64,000 nt of DNA from Effusibacillus pohliae DSM 22757 (GCF_000376225.1 NZ_AQXL01000131.1:1-64000); one strand, 5' to 3'. Numbered from the stretch's first letter, positions 17,313 to 26,540 are shown. The notes: generated from the letters alone by a model not told the origin. A program made the numbers and translations.

Positions 17313-18923
17313 GTGAAAGTGTCTTCCAAACTGGAAAAACGGGCATTGGCGAAAGTGCAGGCGGCAGCAGACGAACTGGAAAGAATATTGGCCCAGCGGA
17401 CGCTGGAAGAGGCGACTCCCGAGCTGCGCGAACAGCTCGACCGCCATCTCGACGGAGATGAGTATTTCGTGCTCGTGTCGCGGGAAAATGGGCTCGCCGT
17501 ATTACATACCAACCGCTTGCGGGAAGGAATGCACTTTTTCAATTCGAAAATGGAGAAAACAGCCGCCCAGACGCTGCAGCCGATCGCGCAGCCGTATCAC
17601 CGGGACACGGGCGAATTCCTGCTGGATGCAGCGGCGCCGGTGCGGATCAATGGAAAGCCAGCCTACAACCTTCGGTTGGGGATCATCATCCGGTCCGCCT
17701 CGCTCGGCTGGAAAATCCTCGGCGCCTGCGCCGCGCCGACCCTACTGGCCGCAGCCGGAATCTGGGTGGGCGATTCGCTGCTGCTGCGGACGATTTTTAC
17801 GGCTGTCTCCCTGTTGCTTGCGATCCTCGCAAGCCGGTTGATGTTCCGCGATTTTTTGCGGAATTGGAAACAGTGGATGGCGGTTACCAAATCGGTTTCC
17901 TCCGGCAAACTGACAAAACGGGCGGAAACGGGCCGGCGCGACGAATTCGGGCAAATGGCGTTTGAAATCAACAAACTGGCGATCGGCATGCAGAATATCC
18001 TGAAGGAGCTGCGCAACGCCTCCGTTTCCACGCAGGACATCAGCGGCAAACAGGAACAGATGGTGCACGACCTGGTGGCCGCTTCCCAACAGTTGTCCGC
18101 CAGCCTGCAGCAGATGAGCAGCGGTTCGCAGCAGCAGACCGGTCTGGTGCGGGAGACGGAACAAATTTTGAAACAGATCGCAAGCAAAATCAGACAGGCG
18201 GGCGCCGACCTGCAAGCGACCAGCCAACTGTCGCAGGAAGCGGAAAGCGTGGCGAAGCAAGGCATGGAAAAAACGAACACGTTGCAGGCGCAAATGCAAC
18301 GAATTCAAGCGGCCAGCCTGACGGCCGAAGCGTCGATGCAAGAGTTGGAAAAACAGGCGGCAGGCATTGAGCAAATGATTCGTGACATCCGCGAAATCGC
18401 CGAGCAAACCAATCTGCTGGCGTTGAACGCGGCAATCGAGGCTGCCCGTGCGGGGGCCGAAGGCAGAGGATTTGCCGTGGTAGCGGATGAGGTGCGCAAA
18501 TTGGCGGCGCGCTCCGATGAAGTGGCGTCGGGCGTGATGCAACTAGCGGGAGCGATCATGCTGAAGTCGAATCAGGCAGCCACCATCGTGCAGGAGGAAC
18601 GGCTGGAAGTGGAGCAGGGAATTCGGCTGGTGCAGGAATTGCAAACGTTGATTCAGACCCTGACAGACAAATCTTCGGTCACCGCCGTTCAAACCACCCG
18701 CAACTCGACCATCATGGCAGACGTGTTGCGCAGCGTCGATGACATTGAATCGCGCATTGAAAAAGTCCGGGAGATTTCCGACTCGTTCACCCTGTCTGCG
18801 CAAGAAGTAGCCGCAGCCGGCGAAACGCAATACAATGCGACCGAACAACTGGCCGATCAAACGGCCCGCCTGCGGAACGTTTCCGACAAAATCCACCAGA
18901 TTGCAGAACGGTTTGAGGTATGA
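17313..18923 (+). CDS. methyl-accepting chemotaxis protein
   Basis: 536 residues. Unlike most receptors it has no hydrophobic segment at the extreme N-terminus. Residues 1-128 look like a cytoplasmic Cache/PAS-like sensor, followed by a pair of transmembrane segments (about 131-180), a HAMP-like linker and the long signalling coiled coil with its hairpin tip ([18 protein letters not shown] near residue 370). It would report an internal or membrane cue to CheA. The start is a GTG with a G-rich ribosome site. It stands alone between the moa genes and the acyl-CoA module. Confidence 0.9.
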   Translation: MKVSSKLEKRALAKVQAAADELERILAQRTLEEATPELREQLDRHLDGDEYFVLVSRENGLAVLHTNRLREGMHFFNSKMEKTAAQTLQPIAQPYHRDTGEFLLDAAAPVRINGKPAYNLRLGIIIRSASLGWKILGACAAPTLLAAAGIWVGDSLLLRTIFTAVSLLLAILASRLMFRDFLRNWKQWMAVTKSVSSGKLTKRAETGRRDEFGQMAFEINKLAIGMQNILKELRNASVSTQDISGKQEQMVHDLVAASQQLSASLQQMSSGSQQQTGLVRETEQILKQIASKIRQAGADLQATSQLSQEAESVAKQGMEKTNTLQAQMQRIQAASLTAEASMQELEKQAAGIEQMIRDIREIAEQTNLLALNAAIEAARAGAEGRGFAVVADEVRKLAARSDEVASGVMQLAGAIMLKSNQAATIVQEERLEVEQGIRLVQELQTLIQTLTDKSSVTAVQTTRNSTIMADVLRSVDDIESRIEKVREISDSFTLSAQEVAAAGETQYNATEQLADQTARLRNVSDKIHQIAERFEV

Positions 18924-18948
18924 CCTAAGCCGGCCAAGTTGCATCCGG

Positions 18949-19074
18949 CTAGTCGAAAGGACAGCCCCCTTGGCTGTCCTCGAAATGGGTCAACGCGACC
19001 AGATCAAAATCGTGTGTCCGGTAAAAATCAGCCAAGTCGCGCAGCAAACTCTGCGGACCGATATCGATCAGCAT
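18949..19074 (-). CDS. possible 41-residue protein coupled to the acyl-CoA dehydrogenase
   Basis: The ATG at 19074 begins five bases after the stop of the dehydrogenase. The frame (M-L-I-D-I-G-P-Q-S-L-L-R-D-L) has the same codon preference as its neighbours and ends inside a GGACAGCC/GGCTGTCC hairpin. No clear ribosome site is present, so it would rely on coupling. It could also be a frameshifted tail of the dehydrogenase. Confidence 0.35.
   Translation of the reverse strand: MLIDIGPQSLLRDLADFYRTHDFDLVALTHFEDSQGGCPFD
18959..18979. terminator. hairpin between the converging chemoreceptor and acyl-CoA genes
   Basis: GGACAGCC and GGCTGTCC form a perfect eight-base stem around a five-base loop. 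T-runs are short on both sides (TTT on the minus strand), so it is only a probable terminator. Confidence 0.5.
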
Positions 19075-19078
19075 CCCA

Positions 19079-20812
19079 TCATCGGCGTTCCCTTTCCTCA
19101 CCGGCCCAGACTGCAAACTGTACAAGCGAACGAAACGCGCTGTCCGAAATCGTCCGCCCGGCCAAAATTTCGCGTTCCCGGTCCGGTCGCACACTCAACC
19201 GGCACCAGTGCTCGACTGCCAGCAACCTTCTGCCGTCTCCGTCCGTCTGCAGATCGTACTGCGCTTCCTCCAGCAGGTGGATGGCGCTGTACACATCGTA
19301 CATCGCGTCGGCCAATTTTTTCGCCACCGCCGTCTGGGTCAGTTCATCCTCGGCCAGGATGTGGCGGATCAGGTGTTCCACCCGATCGGCGACTTCCGTC
19401 AAGGTCTGTTTCAGCTCCGCCGGTTTCGGATGCTCGATTTGCGCCAACGTACTGCGGAGGTCTTCAATGAACGGCTCACCTCCCCCTTTTTGCAGCGTTT
19501 TCAACACCTCCAGCGCCTGGATGTTCGCCGTTCCTTCCCACACCGGATTGACCACCGCGTCGCGCAGCAACCGCGGCGTCACATATTCTTCGATATACCC
19601 ATTGCCCCCGTGCAGTTCCAGTGAACGCTTGGCCGCCGTCACTCCCAGTTCGCTGCAGCGGTATTTGGCAAGCGACAGTAGGATGCGCAGCAGCTTGTAA
19701 TCGGCCTCCGTACCGGCACCGTACGTGTGCACCCGGTCAAACTGCTGGATCATTTGGGCGACGATCGCCCAGCCCGCTTCAATCTCGGTGATCAGATCGG
19801 CTAATGTTTCCTGCACCATCGGGAACCGGTTGATTTTGCTGCCGAACGCCGTCCGGTGGCTGGTGTAAATGGCCGCTTCCAGAAACGACCGCCGCGCGAT
19901 CGCCAGGCCGGCGAGGGCCGTTCCAAGCCGCGACACGTTCAACGCTTCCGCCATGTATTTGAATCCTTGATCCGCTTCGCCAATCAGATAGCCGACCGCC
20001 TGGTTCAAAATCAGTTCGCCGCTCGCCACCGCCCGCACCCCAAGCTTGTCTTTCAGCCTGCGGATCGACACCCGGTTGCGGCTGCCGTCAGGCAGCGTTC
20101 GCGGCAGCAGGAACAGTCCGAGCCCCTTGGTGGAAGGTTTGTCATTCACCCGCGCCAGGGTGATCGCCACTTCGGCGTCACAGTTGCTGGCAAACCATTT
20201 TTCGCCGGTGAGCAGATAGTGATCCCCGTTTTTGACAGCGACCGTCTGGGTGGCTCCCACATCGGATCCGCCCTGGATTTCCGTCAGGAATGTGGCGCCT
20301 TGCGCGATCGTTGCCGGATCGGTCGAGGCCAACCGGGTCAAATAGTTCCGCTTCTGTTCCTCGGAACCGAACTTCTCCAGGACAAAGGCGACCGACTGGG
20401 TGAGCCCGACCGGACAGGTGAAACCTGGCTCCGCTTCGCAGAGCAGGTACAACAGGATGGAATTAACAAAAAAAGGGATTTTCTCGGGCGCATTCTGATC
20501 ATACCGATAGGCCACCACCCCGGTCCCGTATCCTTCCTGCACCGTTTTCAGATACCCTTCGTTGTACCAAACCTCGTTGATCTCCTCCCCCCGCCGGTTG
20601 TATCGAATCAGCCGCGGAGCGCCCTCGCGGTCCGTATGTACCGCCCGCCGGTCGATCGGCCCTGCAGCAAGCGCCCCCGTGTGCATAAACGTTTGTTCCA
20701 CATAATGATAGACCGCCTGCGGCAGGTACCGTTTCGCGTACCGCGTGAGAATCGGATCATCCGAGTACCAGTTGGCGTCGTTGCCTGTCTCCCATTTTTC
20801 GTAATCGATCAT
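19079..20812 (-). CDS. AidB/FadE-type acyl-CoA dehydrogenase
   Basis: A 577-residue flavoprotein of the longer acyl-CoA dehydrogenase group with an N-terminal extension. Visible family features are the flavin-contact segment Q-G-A-T-F-L-T-E-I-Q-G-G-S-D, E-K-W-F-A-S-N, and the C-terminal L-H-G-G-N-G-Y-I-E-E and W-E-G-T-A-N-I. It probably introduces the double bond in fatty or branched acyl-CoA. The ribosome site AGGAGG lies ten bases before the ATG. It follows an acyl-CoA ligase gene and a MerR regulator with a LiuR-like operator, so a branched-chain or medium-chain acyl substrate is plausible. Confidence 0.9.
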   Translation of the reverse strand: MIDYEKWETGNDANWYSDDPILTRYAKRYLPQAVYHYVEQTFMHTGALAAGPIDRRAVHTDREGAPRLIRYNRRGEEINEVWYNEGYLKTVQEGYGTGVVAYRYDQNAPEKIPFFVNSILLYLLCEAEPGFTCPVGLTQSVAFVLEKFGSEEQKRNYLTRLASTDPATIAQGATFLTEIQGGSDVGATQTVAVKNGDHYLLTGEKWFASNCDAEVAITLARVNDKPSTKGLGLFLLPRTLPDGSRNRVSIRRLKDKLGVRAVASGELILNQAVGYLIGEADQGFKYMAEALNVSRLGTALAGLAIARRSFLEAAIYTSHRTAFGSKINRFPMVQETLADLITEIEAGWAIVAQMIQQFDRVHTYGAGTEADYKLLRILLSLAKYRCSELGVTAAKRSLELHGGNGYIEEYVTPRLLRDAVVNPVWEGTANIQALEVLKTLQKGGGEPFIEDLRSTLAQIEHPKPAELKQTLTEVADRVEHLIRHILAEDELTQTAVAKKLADAMYDVYSAIHLLEEAQYDLQTDGDGRRLLAVEHWCRLSVRPDREREILAGRTISDSAFRSLVQFAVWAGEERERR

Positions 20813-20841
20813 CCCGCTCTTCCTCCTTTTTCCTTATGAAT

Positions 20842-22335
20842 CTACAGGTGCTTAACCTGCTGTTTGAGGATCTTTCCACTGGCGTTGCGGGGGAGTTCCT
20901 GCACGAACGAATACAACCGGGGTCGTTTGTAATCCGCCAGGTAAACGCTTACAAAATCCCGTAATTCCGCTTCCGTCACATCTCCTTTCGGCACGATCAC
21001 CGCCTTTACCGTCTCGCCCCATTCGTCATGCGGTACGCCGACAACGCACGATTCGAGCACCGCAGGGTGCCTGGCCAGCACTTCTTCGATTTCCCGCGGA
21101 TAGACATTGACACCTCCGGTGATGATCACATCCTTTTTGCGATCGACGATATAGACGTACCCCTCCTCATCCCGGTAAGCGATATCCCCGGTAAGCAGCC
21201 AGCCGTCCCGGATTACCTCGCTTGTCGCCTGCGGATTGTTGTCGTACCCGAGCATCAGGCTGTCGCCTGTCAACACGATCTCCCCGTATTCGTTGGGAGC
21301 CGTGTCGCTGCCGTCAGGCCGCACGACCCGCATTTCCATGTTCACCGACGGACGCCTGCCAATGCTGCCCGCTTTCGTCAAATGCTCGTGCGGACGCAGC
21401 ATACACCCGTTCGGCCCGGCCTCCGTCAAACCGTACACCTGATAGAAATTATCGTTTTGAAACGCTTCCCGCACTCGCTGGTAGGAGGCAAGCGCCAACG
21501 GCCCTCCCCCGTATGCGAACACCCGCATGCTGGACAAATCGTATTCCCTCAGGTTGGGTTCTTTGGCTACAAGCAGGTAGGCCACGGGAGCTGCAAACGT
21601 AAACGTGGTCTTCTCTTCTTGGATCCACTTCAAAAACGACTGCGGCGTGAAATCTCCCAACACGTGCGAAGCTCCACAATACAGGCCGCTGACAAAAATG
21701 CAGTTCAGCGGAAATGAGTGGGACAGCGGCATCAGGGTTAATATCCGATCGTCGAAAGAAAGCTGGAATTCAATCGAAATCATCGTCGCCGCCGCCAGAA
21801 TCCGTTCGTGGTTGAACATTGCCCCCTTCGGAACGCCGGTCGTCCCAGATGTGAAGAGAATTTTGCACACGTCCCGGGAATCGATCGGCAAGTTGAGATT
21901 GTCCGGGGCGCAGAACGCTGCGGCAACTGCCCCATCCTCGATGCAGATCAGGTGCTGAACCGGGTAGAACTCGCACAATCCGTCTACCGTTTTGGCCAGA
22001 TCTTTTTCAAACAGGATGCCCTTTGCCTGGGAATTGCGCAAGAGCACAGCGAGTTCCGGGGTCGTCAGGCGGGCGTTGACCGGCATCACGATGCATCCAG
22101 CCTTGAGCAGTGCGAAATATGCGTATAAAAAATTTTCATTGTTGCGAGCGAGGATCATCATCCGGTCACCGCGCCCGATGCCGCTTGTTTGCAGCCACCG
22201 CGCAATCCGGTTGGCCGCCTCGTTCATTTGCGAATAGGTGAGACGCTTGCCGGAACTGATGAACGCTTCCTTGTCAGGAAACTTGCGGGCGTTTCGTTCC
22301 AGCAATCCATGGATGGTCGGTGCGGGTTGGCTCAT
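20842..22335 (-). CDS. acyl-CoA synthetase (AMP-forming ligase)
   Basis: 497-residue adenylate-forming enzyme. The P-loop-like signature F-T-S-G-T-T-G-V-P-K-G is at about 170, Y-G-L-T-E-A-G near 300 and the hinge region Y-R-D-E-E-G-Y-V-Y-I-V-D-R-K-K-D near 400, with the catalytic lysine in A-S-G-K-I at the end. It activates a carboxylic acid as its CoA thioester; the chain length cannot be read from the sequence. Its ATG overlaps the TGA of the MerR gene by four bases, so the two are translationally coupled. Confidence 0.92.
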   Translation of the reverse strand: MSQPAPTIHGLLERNARKFPDKEAFISSGKRLTYSQMNEAANRIARWLQTSGIGRGDRMMILARNNENFLYAYFALLKAGCIVMPVNARLTTPELAVLLRNSQAKGILFEKDLAKTVDGLCEFYPVQHLICIEDGAVAAAFCAPDNLNLPIDSRDVCKILFTSGTTGVPKGAMFNHERILAAATMISIEFQLSFDDRILTLMPLSHSFPLNCIFVSGLYCGASHVLGDFTPQSFLKWIQEEKTTFTFAAPVAYLLVAKEPNLREYDLSSMRVFAYGGGPLALASYQRVREAFQNDNFYQVYGLTEAGPNGCMLRPHEHLTKAGSIGRRPSVNMEMRVVRPDGSDTAPNEYGEIVLTGDSLMLGYDNNPQATSEVIRDGWLLTGDIAYRDEEGYVYIVDRKKDVIITGGVNVYPREIEEVLARHPAVLESCVVGVPHDEWGETVKAVIVPKGDVTEAELRDFVSVYLADYKRPRLYSFVQELPRNASGKILKQQVKHL

Positions 22336-22733
22336 TCCGATTCCCCTTTCGTTTCTGTTTCCTTCAGAAACTTTTCCCGGTTGGCCAAAATATCCGCTTT
22401 CAGCATTTCCAGCTCGGCGATTTTCTCGTCGATCTCCCGCAGTTTTCGGTCCGCATACGCGAGGATCCGCCGCCTCTCCTCCTCGCCCGTCGGATTCGAC
22501 TCGTACATGTCCACCATCTCCTTGATCTCCTGCAGGCTGAACCCCAGCCGCTTGCCGCGCAAAATCAGTTTCAGCCGGCGGCGTTCCGTGTTTGTGTAGT
22601 AACGCTGCTGGGTGGGACTCGCCCGCGTTTCGGAAGCCAGCAAGCCGACCTCTTCGTAATAGCGGATCGTGCGCGGGCTAATGTCAAACATGGCTGCCAG
22701 TTCGCTGATTGAATAAAGACGCTCCTGTGACAT
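22332..22733 (-). CDS. MerR-family regulator (LiuR-like)
   Basis: 133 residues: an N-terminal winged helix (Y-S-I-S-E-L-A-A-M-F-D-I-S, then R-T-I-R-Y-Y-E-E-V-G-L), an arm, and a C-terminal coiled coil that ends with no metal-binding cysteines. This is the LiuR/CueR-like type without metal ligands. It heads the acyl-CoA module and carries a perfect palindrome of the LiuR kind just downstream of its own -10, so it probably represses itself and the two acyl-CoA genes until an acyl-CoA intermediate is present. The inducer is not visible. Confidence 0.88.
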   Translation of the reverse strand: MSQERLYSISELAAMFDISPRTIRYYEEVGLLASETRASPTQQRYYTNTERRRLKLILRGKRLGFSLQEIKEMVDMYESNPTGEEERRRILAYADRKLREIDEKIAELEMLKADILANREKFLKETETKGESE

Positions 22734-22745
22734 GGCGACCTCCGC

Positions 22746-22767
22746 AAGTTGACGTTAACGTAAACTT
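22746..22767. promoter_or_regulatory. LiuR-like operator
   Basis: A 22-base palindrome, AAGTTGACGTT facing AACGTAAACTT, with one mismatch per half. Its centre ACGTTAACGT matches the LiuR site family. It covers roughly +1 to +22 of the predicted transcript. Confidence 0.75.
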
Positions 22768-22773
22768 ACCATC

Positions 22774-22802
22774 ATATTATTTTGATAATTCTTTTTTGTC
22801 AA
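22774..22802 (-). promoter_or_regulatory. sigma-A promoter of the MerR-ligase-dehydrogenase operon
   Basis: TTGACA and TAATAT with exactly 17 bases between them on the minus strand. The start would fall near 22767, at the edge of the operator. Confidence 0.85.
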
Positions 22803-22861
22803 GCAAAATTTTCTCTACCCAAGTGTCAGCGCGAGCACGTCTATGGAAATAAACGGGAGGA

Positions 22862-22970
22862 ATGACGAAGGGGTTTCATGATGTGCAATTTCGAAGTGAA
22901 AAAACGTAGCAGAGGAAATGAAGCGCATGGAAAATGAGAAAGGTGGAGAGCAGGGGGATGTGTCGGCATT
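22862..22970 (+). pseudogene. frameshifted, truncated copy of the small acidic gene
   Basis: GGGAGG and an ATG at 22862 open M-T-K-G-F-H-D-V-Q-F, aligned with D-D-V-H-F in the intact copy at 14954. After GAAAAAA one base is missing relative to that copy and the frame reaches TAG; in the shifted frame V-A-E-E-M-K-R-M-E-N-E resumes the match. The C-terminal half is replaced by the moaC terminator. Confidence 0.75.
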
Positions 22971-22982
22971 TCACCCCTGCTC
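22948..22982 (-). terminator. terminator hairpin after moaC
   Basis: GAGCAGGGG pairs with CCCCTGCTC; the moaC stop codon lies in the loop side of the stem. Only a modest T content follows on the minus strand. Confidence 0.6.
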
Positions 22983-23462
22983 GCCTCCCCGCACAAAATC
23001 GCCGCTTTTACCGCCTTTTTTCTCCAGCAGGCAGACGTTGGCGATCACCATCCCCTTGTCGATCGCCTTGCACATGTCATAGACGGTAAGCGCCGCTACT
23101 GAAACGGCGGTCAGCGCTTCCATCTCGACGCCCGTCACGCCCGTCACTTTGGCTGTGGCGTATATGTCCAGCGCGTTTTCGTCCGGTTGCGGTTCAAACC
23201 GGATATCGACTTTCGTCAGTGGCAGCGGATGGCACATGGGGATCAGATCGGCGGTCTTTTTCGCCGCCATGATGCCCGCCACCTGGGCCACCGCCAGCAC
23301 GTCCCCTTTTTCCATCGATCCTTCTCGAATGCGGGCGAGCGTCGCCGGCTGCATAACGATTCGCGCATACGCGGTCGCCGATCGTCGGGTGACCGGTTTG
23401 TCGGTAACATCCACCATGTGCGCCCGTCCTTGCTCGTTAAAATGGGTCAACTCCTTGTTCAT
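22971..23462 (-). CDS. moaC: cyclic pyranopterin monophosphate synthase MoaC
   Basis: With MoaA it builds cyclic pyranopterin monophosphate from GTP. 163 residues with the family blocks H-M-V-D-V-T-D-K near the start, [14 protein letters not shown], and [20 protein letters not shown], which hold the catalytic lysines and histidine. It starts nine bases after moaA and shares its transcript. The gene tail has a decayed twin at 15149. Confidence 0.95.
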   Translation of the reverse strand: MNKELTHFNEQGRAHMVDVTDKPVTRRSATAYARIVMQPATLARIREGSMEKGDVLAVAQVAGIMAAKKTADLIPMCHPLPLTKVDIRFEPQPDENALDIYATAKVTGVTGVEMEALTAVSVAALTVYDMCKAIDKGMVIANVCLLEKKGGKSGDFVRGGEQG

Positions 23463-23471
23463 GCTTCTCTC

Positions 23472-24506
23472 CTACCCGCCTATCTGCGACATGCGGCGTT
23501 CCGTCGGCTGATGGCTGAGCCGCTCCCCGAACAGCACTTTCGCCATTTCGTGGGTTTCCGGTTTGATGTCCAGCGCCCGGAAAAACAGGTCGGCCAGCGC
23601 CTGCTCATCGCCGATATAGTTCCGCACGTTGAACTCGTCCTGCCAGAACAGGCAGGGCTTAAGATTTCCGTCAGCCGTCAAACGCAAACGGTTACACCGT
23701 TCGCAAAAATGGTCGCTGACCGGATGGATCAGGCCAAACGTTCCTTTGGCACCCGGCAGCCTGAAATACTCGGCCGGTCCGTTTCCAAACACGGCTGCCT
23801 CCGGTTGGGGTGTCAGCCCCAAGGCCAGACAGCGCTCTTTTACATAGTCGAGCGGCAGGTATCGGTTTCGCCATCCGTCATCGTCATGGCCGATCGGCAT
23901 GTACTCGATAAAGCGGATGTGGATCTCCCGTTCCATCGACAGCCGCAAAAAGTCATCCACTTCATCGTCGTTGAACCCTTTCATCAGAACCACGTTCAGT
24001 TTGATCGGGTGAAAGCCAACGCGAAACGCCGCTTCCAACCCGGCCAGCACCTTGCTGATATCACCGCCTCGGGTGATTTGCGCAAACCGGTACTGGCGCA
24101 TCGAATCGAGCGAAATGTTGATCCGCGTGATGCCCGCTTGTTTCAAAGCTTCCGCTTTCGGCGCGAGAAAAATGGCATTGGTGGTCAAGGCGATGTCCTC
24201 GATTCCGGGAATCGCCGCCAAACGTGCCACCAGTTGTTCCACATGCGGCCGCACCAGCGGTTCGCCGCCAGTGAGACGCAGTCGGCGCACTCCCAATTTT
24301 GCCGCGACACGCACCACCGCCTCGATCTCGTCAAACGTCAGATGCTTGCCGTTCTCCATAAACTGCATGCCCTCTGCCGGCATGCAATAGACGCAGCGCA
24401 GGTTGCAACGGTCCGTCAAGGATATCCGCAAATAATCGTGCACACGCCCAAACCTGTCCGTCAACAACCGGTTTTCCGCCGCTGTTGGCGCCCTCAATGG
24501 TTCCAT
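23472..24506 (-). CDS. moaA: GTP 3',8-cyclase MoaA (radical SAM)
   Basis: First enzyme of Moco synthesis. About 344 residues: the radical-SAM C-N-L-R-C-V-Y-C, L-R-L-T-G-G-E-P, and the C-terminal cluster C-E-R-C-N-R-L-R-L ending K-P-C-L-F. The protein ends in the conserved G-G dipeptide that MoaA needs for activity. The ATG at 24506 is nine bases after AAGGAG; 28 more in-frame codons upstream only read the riboswitch. moaC follows directly. Confidence 0.95.
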   Translation of the reverse strand: MEPLRAPTAAENRLLTDRFGRVHDYLRISLTDRCNLRCVYCMPAEGMQFMENGKHLTFDEIEAVVRVAAKLGVRRLRLTGGEPLVRPHVEQLVARLAAIPGIEDIALTTNAIFLAPKAEALKQAGITRINISLDSMRQYRFAQITRGGDISKVLAGLEAAFRVGFHPIKLNVVLMKGFNDDEVDDFLRLSMEREIHIRFIEYMPIGHDDDGWRNRYLPLDYVKERCLALGLTPQPEAAVFGNGPAEYFRLPGAKGTFGLIHPVSDHFCERCNRLRLTADGNLKPCLFWQDEFNVRNYIGDEQALADLFFRALDIKPETHEMAKVLFGERLSHQPTERRMSQIGG

Positions 24507-24514
24507 TGTATCAA

Positions 24515-24690
24515 TCTCCTTTCCAAATCGGGAGGACACAGCGTTTCCCCTGTATCCCTTTCGGTCCGACCTCCATGGCGGGAAAATCAACCGGCCAAAA
24601 ATCTGGCGGCCCGCTGATTCCCGCTGTAGGAAAGCCGACTCGGAGATAGCTGCTGCTGATGGGATGCCAAAACGGAGTTGCCCAATATGC
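24515..24690 (-). promoter_or_regulatory. Moco-type riboswitch upstream of moaA
   Basis: The leader folds into several GC-rich helices. Its 3' end reads GGGATACAG, a loop, CTGTGTCCTCCCG and then ATTTGGAAAGG before the start codon. The run CTCCCG-N-AT-TGGAAAGG after a hairpin is the closing portion I recall from the Escherichia coli moaA Moco element. The upstream CTCCGAGTCGGC and GGTCGGACC segments fit the core. Position before moaA agrees with feedback by the cofactor. The assignment comes from motif memory, not a covariance search. Confidence 0.75.
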
Positions 24691-24717
24691 AGTTGGACTA
24701 CCAGTTTCGTTGGCAGT

Positions 24718-24726
24718 ATTATACCA
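24718..24726 (-). promoter_or_regulatory. extended -10 promoter of moaA-moaC
   Basis: TGGTATAAT on the minus strand has a perfect -10 and an upstream TG; no good -35 is visible. The transcript would start near 24711, just before the riboswitch. Confidence 0.7.
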
Positions 24727-24812
24727 TAGGCTTGGCGCCCCCTCTATTTTGCCGCTTTCTCGAGAACAGCTGTTTCGATCATGGTAAGGGAGACGGCGGA
24801 GTATCCTCTTCC

Positions 24813-25721
24813 TCACGCCGCCGTTTTTTGTTTCTTTGCCAGCGACAACGGTACCCTCCCATTCGCCGTGAACAGATACACGCCGCCGATCACCAGCACA
24901 GTGGCGGCCAGCTGCACCAACGTCAAATGCTCACCGATCAGAAAATAAGCCAGGACGGCCGTAAAAACCGGGTTGAAGTTGAGAAACATCCCTGCCCTGG
25001 TGCCGCCCACCCGCTGCACGCCCAGATTCCAAAACACCATCGCCAGTACGGTTGCGCCCAGACTGACATACAGGCTCGCAATCCAGAAGCCCAAATCGGC
25101 GCTGTCAATGGCAAACGAAGGCAGGTTCAACGGCAGCAAAACCAAAACGCCGAAAACGCCCGCCCACAAGGTGGACATATACGGCGAGACGTACTGCATC
25201 GCCTTGCGGCCGGCAACCGAATAGAGGCCCCAGGTGGCGACTGCCGCCAGCATGAACAGATCTCCGCTGTTCAAGCGAAACTGCAGCAACTTCGAGAAGT
25301 CACCATGGGAGATCACGGCCACCACCCCGAACAAGGAGATGCACATGCCGGCGAGTTGGCGCGGCGACATTTTTTCATGCAGGATGAAAAATGAAGCGAT
25401 CGCAATCGCCACCGGATTGAGTGCCGACAAGAGGCCCACGTTGTCGGCGGACGTCCGTTCCAAAGCCAGAAACATGAAAAGATTGAACAGCACGACGCCC
25501 GTCAGGCCCATCAGGAACAGAGGCCACACCGCCTGTTTCGGCGGCAGCAGACGCCGGTCGATCAGCCAGACGACCGGCACCAGGCACACAATCGCCCCCA
25601 GCCAGCGCATGCTGGTCAGCGTCAGCGGCGATGCGTGACCGACGAGAAATTTTCCCGCGACAAAATTTCCGGCCCAGAGAACGCTCGTGCACATCAACAG
25701 CCCATAAAACAGAATTTGCAA
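24813..25721 (-). CDS. EamA-family (DMT superfamily) transporter
   Basis: 302 residues, ten hydrophobic segments in two five-segment halves, the normal layout of drug/metabolite transporters; the substrate cannot be deduced. The start is a TTG at 25721, supported by GGAGGGGG eight bases upstream and by its position three bases after the tatD stop. It is the last gene of an MFS-tatD-eamA row. Confidence 0.87.
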   Translation of the reverse strand: MQILFYGLLMCTSVLWAGNFVAGKFLVGHASPLTLTSMRWLGAIVCLVPVVWLIDRRLLPPKQAVWPLFLMGLTGVVLFNLFMFLALERTSADNVGLLSALNPVAIAIASFFILHEKMSPRQLAGMCISLFGVVAVISHGDFSKLLQFRLNSGDLFMLAAVATWGLYSVAGRKAMQYVSPYMSTLWAGVFGVLVLLPLNLPSFAIDSADLGFWIASLYVSLGATVLAMVFWNLGVQRVGGTRAGMFLNFNPVFTAVLAYFLIGEHLTLVQLAATVLVIGGVYLFTANGRVPLSLAKKQKTAA

Positions 25722-25724
25722 GTT

Positions 25725-26540
25725 CTATTCCCCCTCCAGCCGGAACAGTTCCCGTGCATTGTCGGCGGTTACCACCAGCACCCGTTCGACAGAAACACCG
25801 TGAATCCAGGCCGCCGTCTGTGCGACATCGCCCACCCACAACGGGTGGGTCAGCCTGCCCTGATAAGGCCCCCGGTGCGGCCAAGGCCCGTCCGTTTCCA
25901 GCAGCAGTTGGCCGAGCGGCACCCGGCGCAGCAACTCCATGTCCCGTTCCCGGTACACCGCTTCCGGCGTCACCGAAATGTAAAACCCGTGCGAAACGAT
26001 CTCATCGACCACATCATGCGGAGCTTTCAGCCAATGAAACACGGCTCTCTCGATCCCGTGTCGCAAAATCAGCTGCATGCATGGCCGCGCCATCGTGTGG
26101 ACCGCATGCAGGATGACCGGCAGTCGACAGTTTTTCGCAAGCGTCAGACTCCGCTCCAGAATGTCCCAAGCAAGCCCCGGAATCATCTCCGGCAAACGGC
26201 GGCCCTCCGGCAGCGAGTAGTAAGGTAACCCGACCTCTCCGATCGCGCAAATGTTCCCGCCGCCCATTTGCAACAGTTGCTCCAATTGCCCGATTTCCTT
26301 CATCACAGACGCCCGCGCAGCTGCATCTCCGGAACATACATCGGGTCGTTCCGGGTGTACGCCCACCCCGATTTTTACAAGCTGCGGGTAGCGATCGCGG
26401 ATCTGCAACAGCCGCCTGGCCGATTCCAAACCGGTAGCCGGGGCGATCACTGTTTGCACGCCGCCTGCCTGCGCCTCCCGCAGCATCCGATCCAACTGTT
26501 CGTCATCCAGTTGATCCAGGTGATAATGCGTATCGATCAT
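25725..26540 (-). CDS. tatD: TatD-family metal-dependent hydrolase
   Basis: 271 residues with the TIM-barrel hydrolase motifs: the N-terminal H-x-H in D-T-H-Y-H-L-D, the bridging glutamate in G-E-V-G-L, I-L-H-A-V-H and the late L-L-E-T-D-G-P aspartate. TatD proteins are 3'-5' exonucleases or related phosphoesterases. Its ATG overlaps the stop of the MFS gene by four bases. The frame stays open upstream across the MFS gene, but that portion is out of phase with it and has no separate meaning. Confidence 0.9.
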   Translation of the reverse strand: MIDTHYHLDQLDDEQLDRMLREAQAGGVQTVIAPATGLESARRLLQIRDRYPQLVKIGVGVHPERPDVCSGDAAARASVMKEIGQLEQLLQMGGGNICAIGEVGLPYYSLPEGRRLPEMIPGLAWDILERSLTLAKNCRLPVILHAVHTMARPCMQLILRHGIERAVFHWLKAPHDVVDEIVSHGFYISVTPEAVYRERDMELLRRVPLGQLLLETDGPWPHRGPYQGRLTHPLWVGDVAQTAAWIHGVSVERVLVVTADNARELFRLEGE

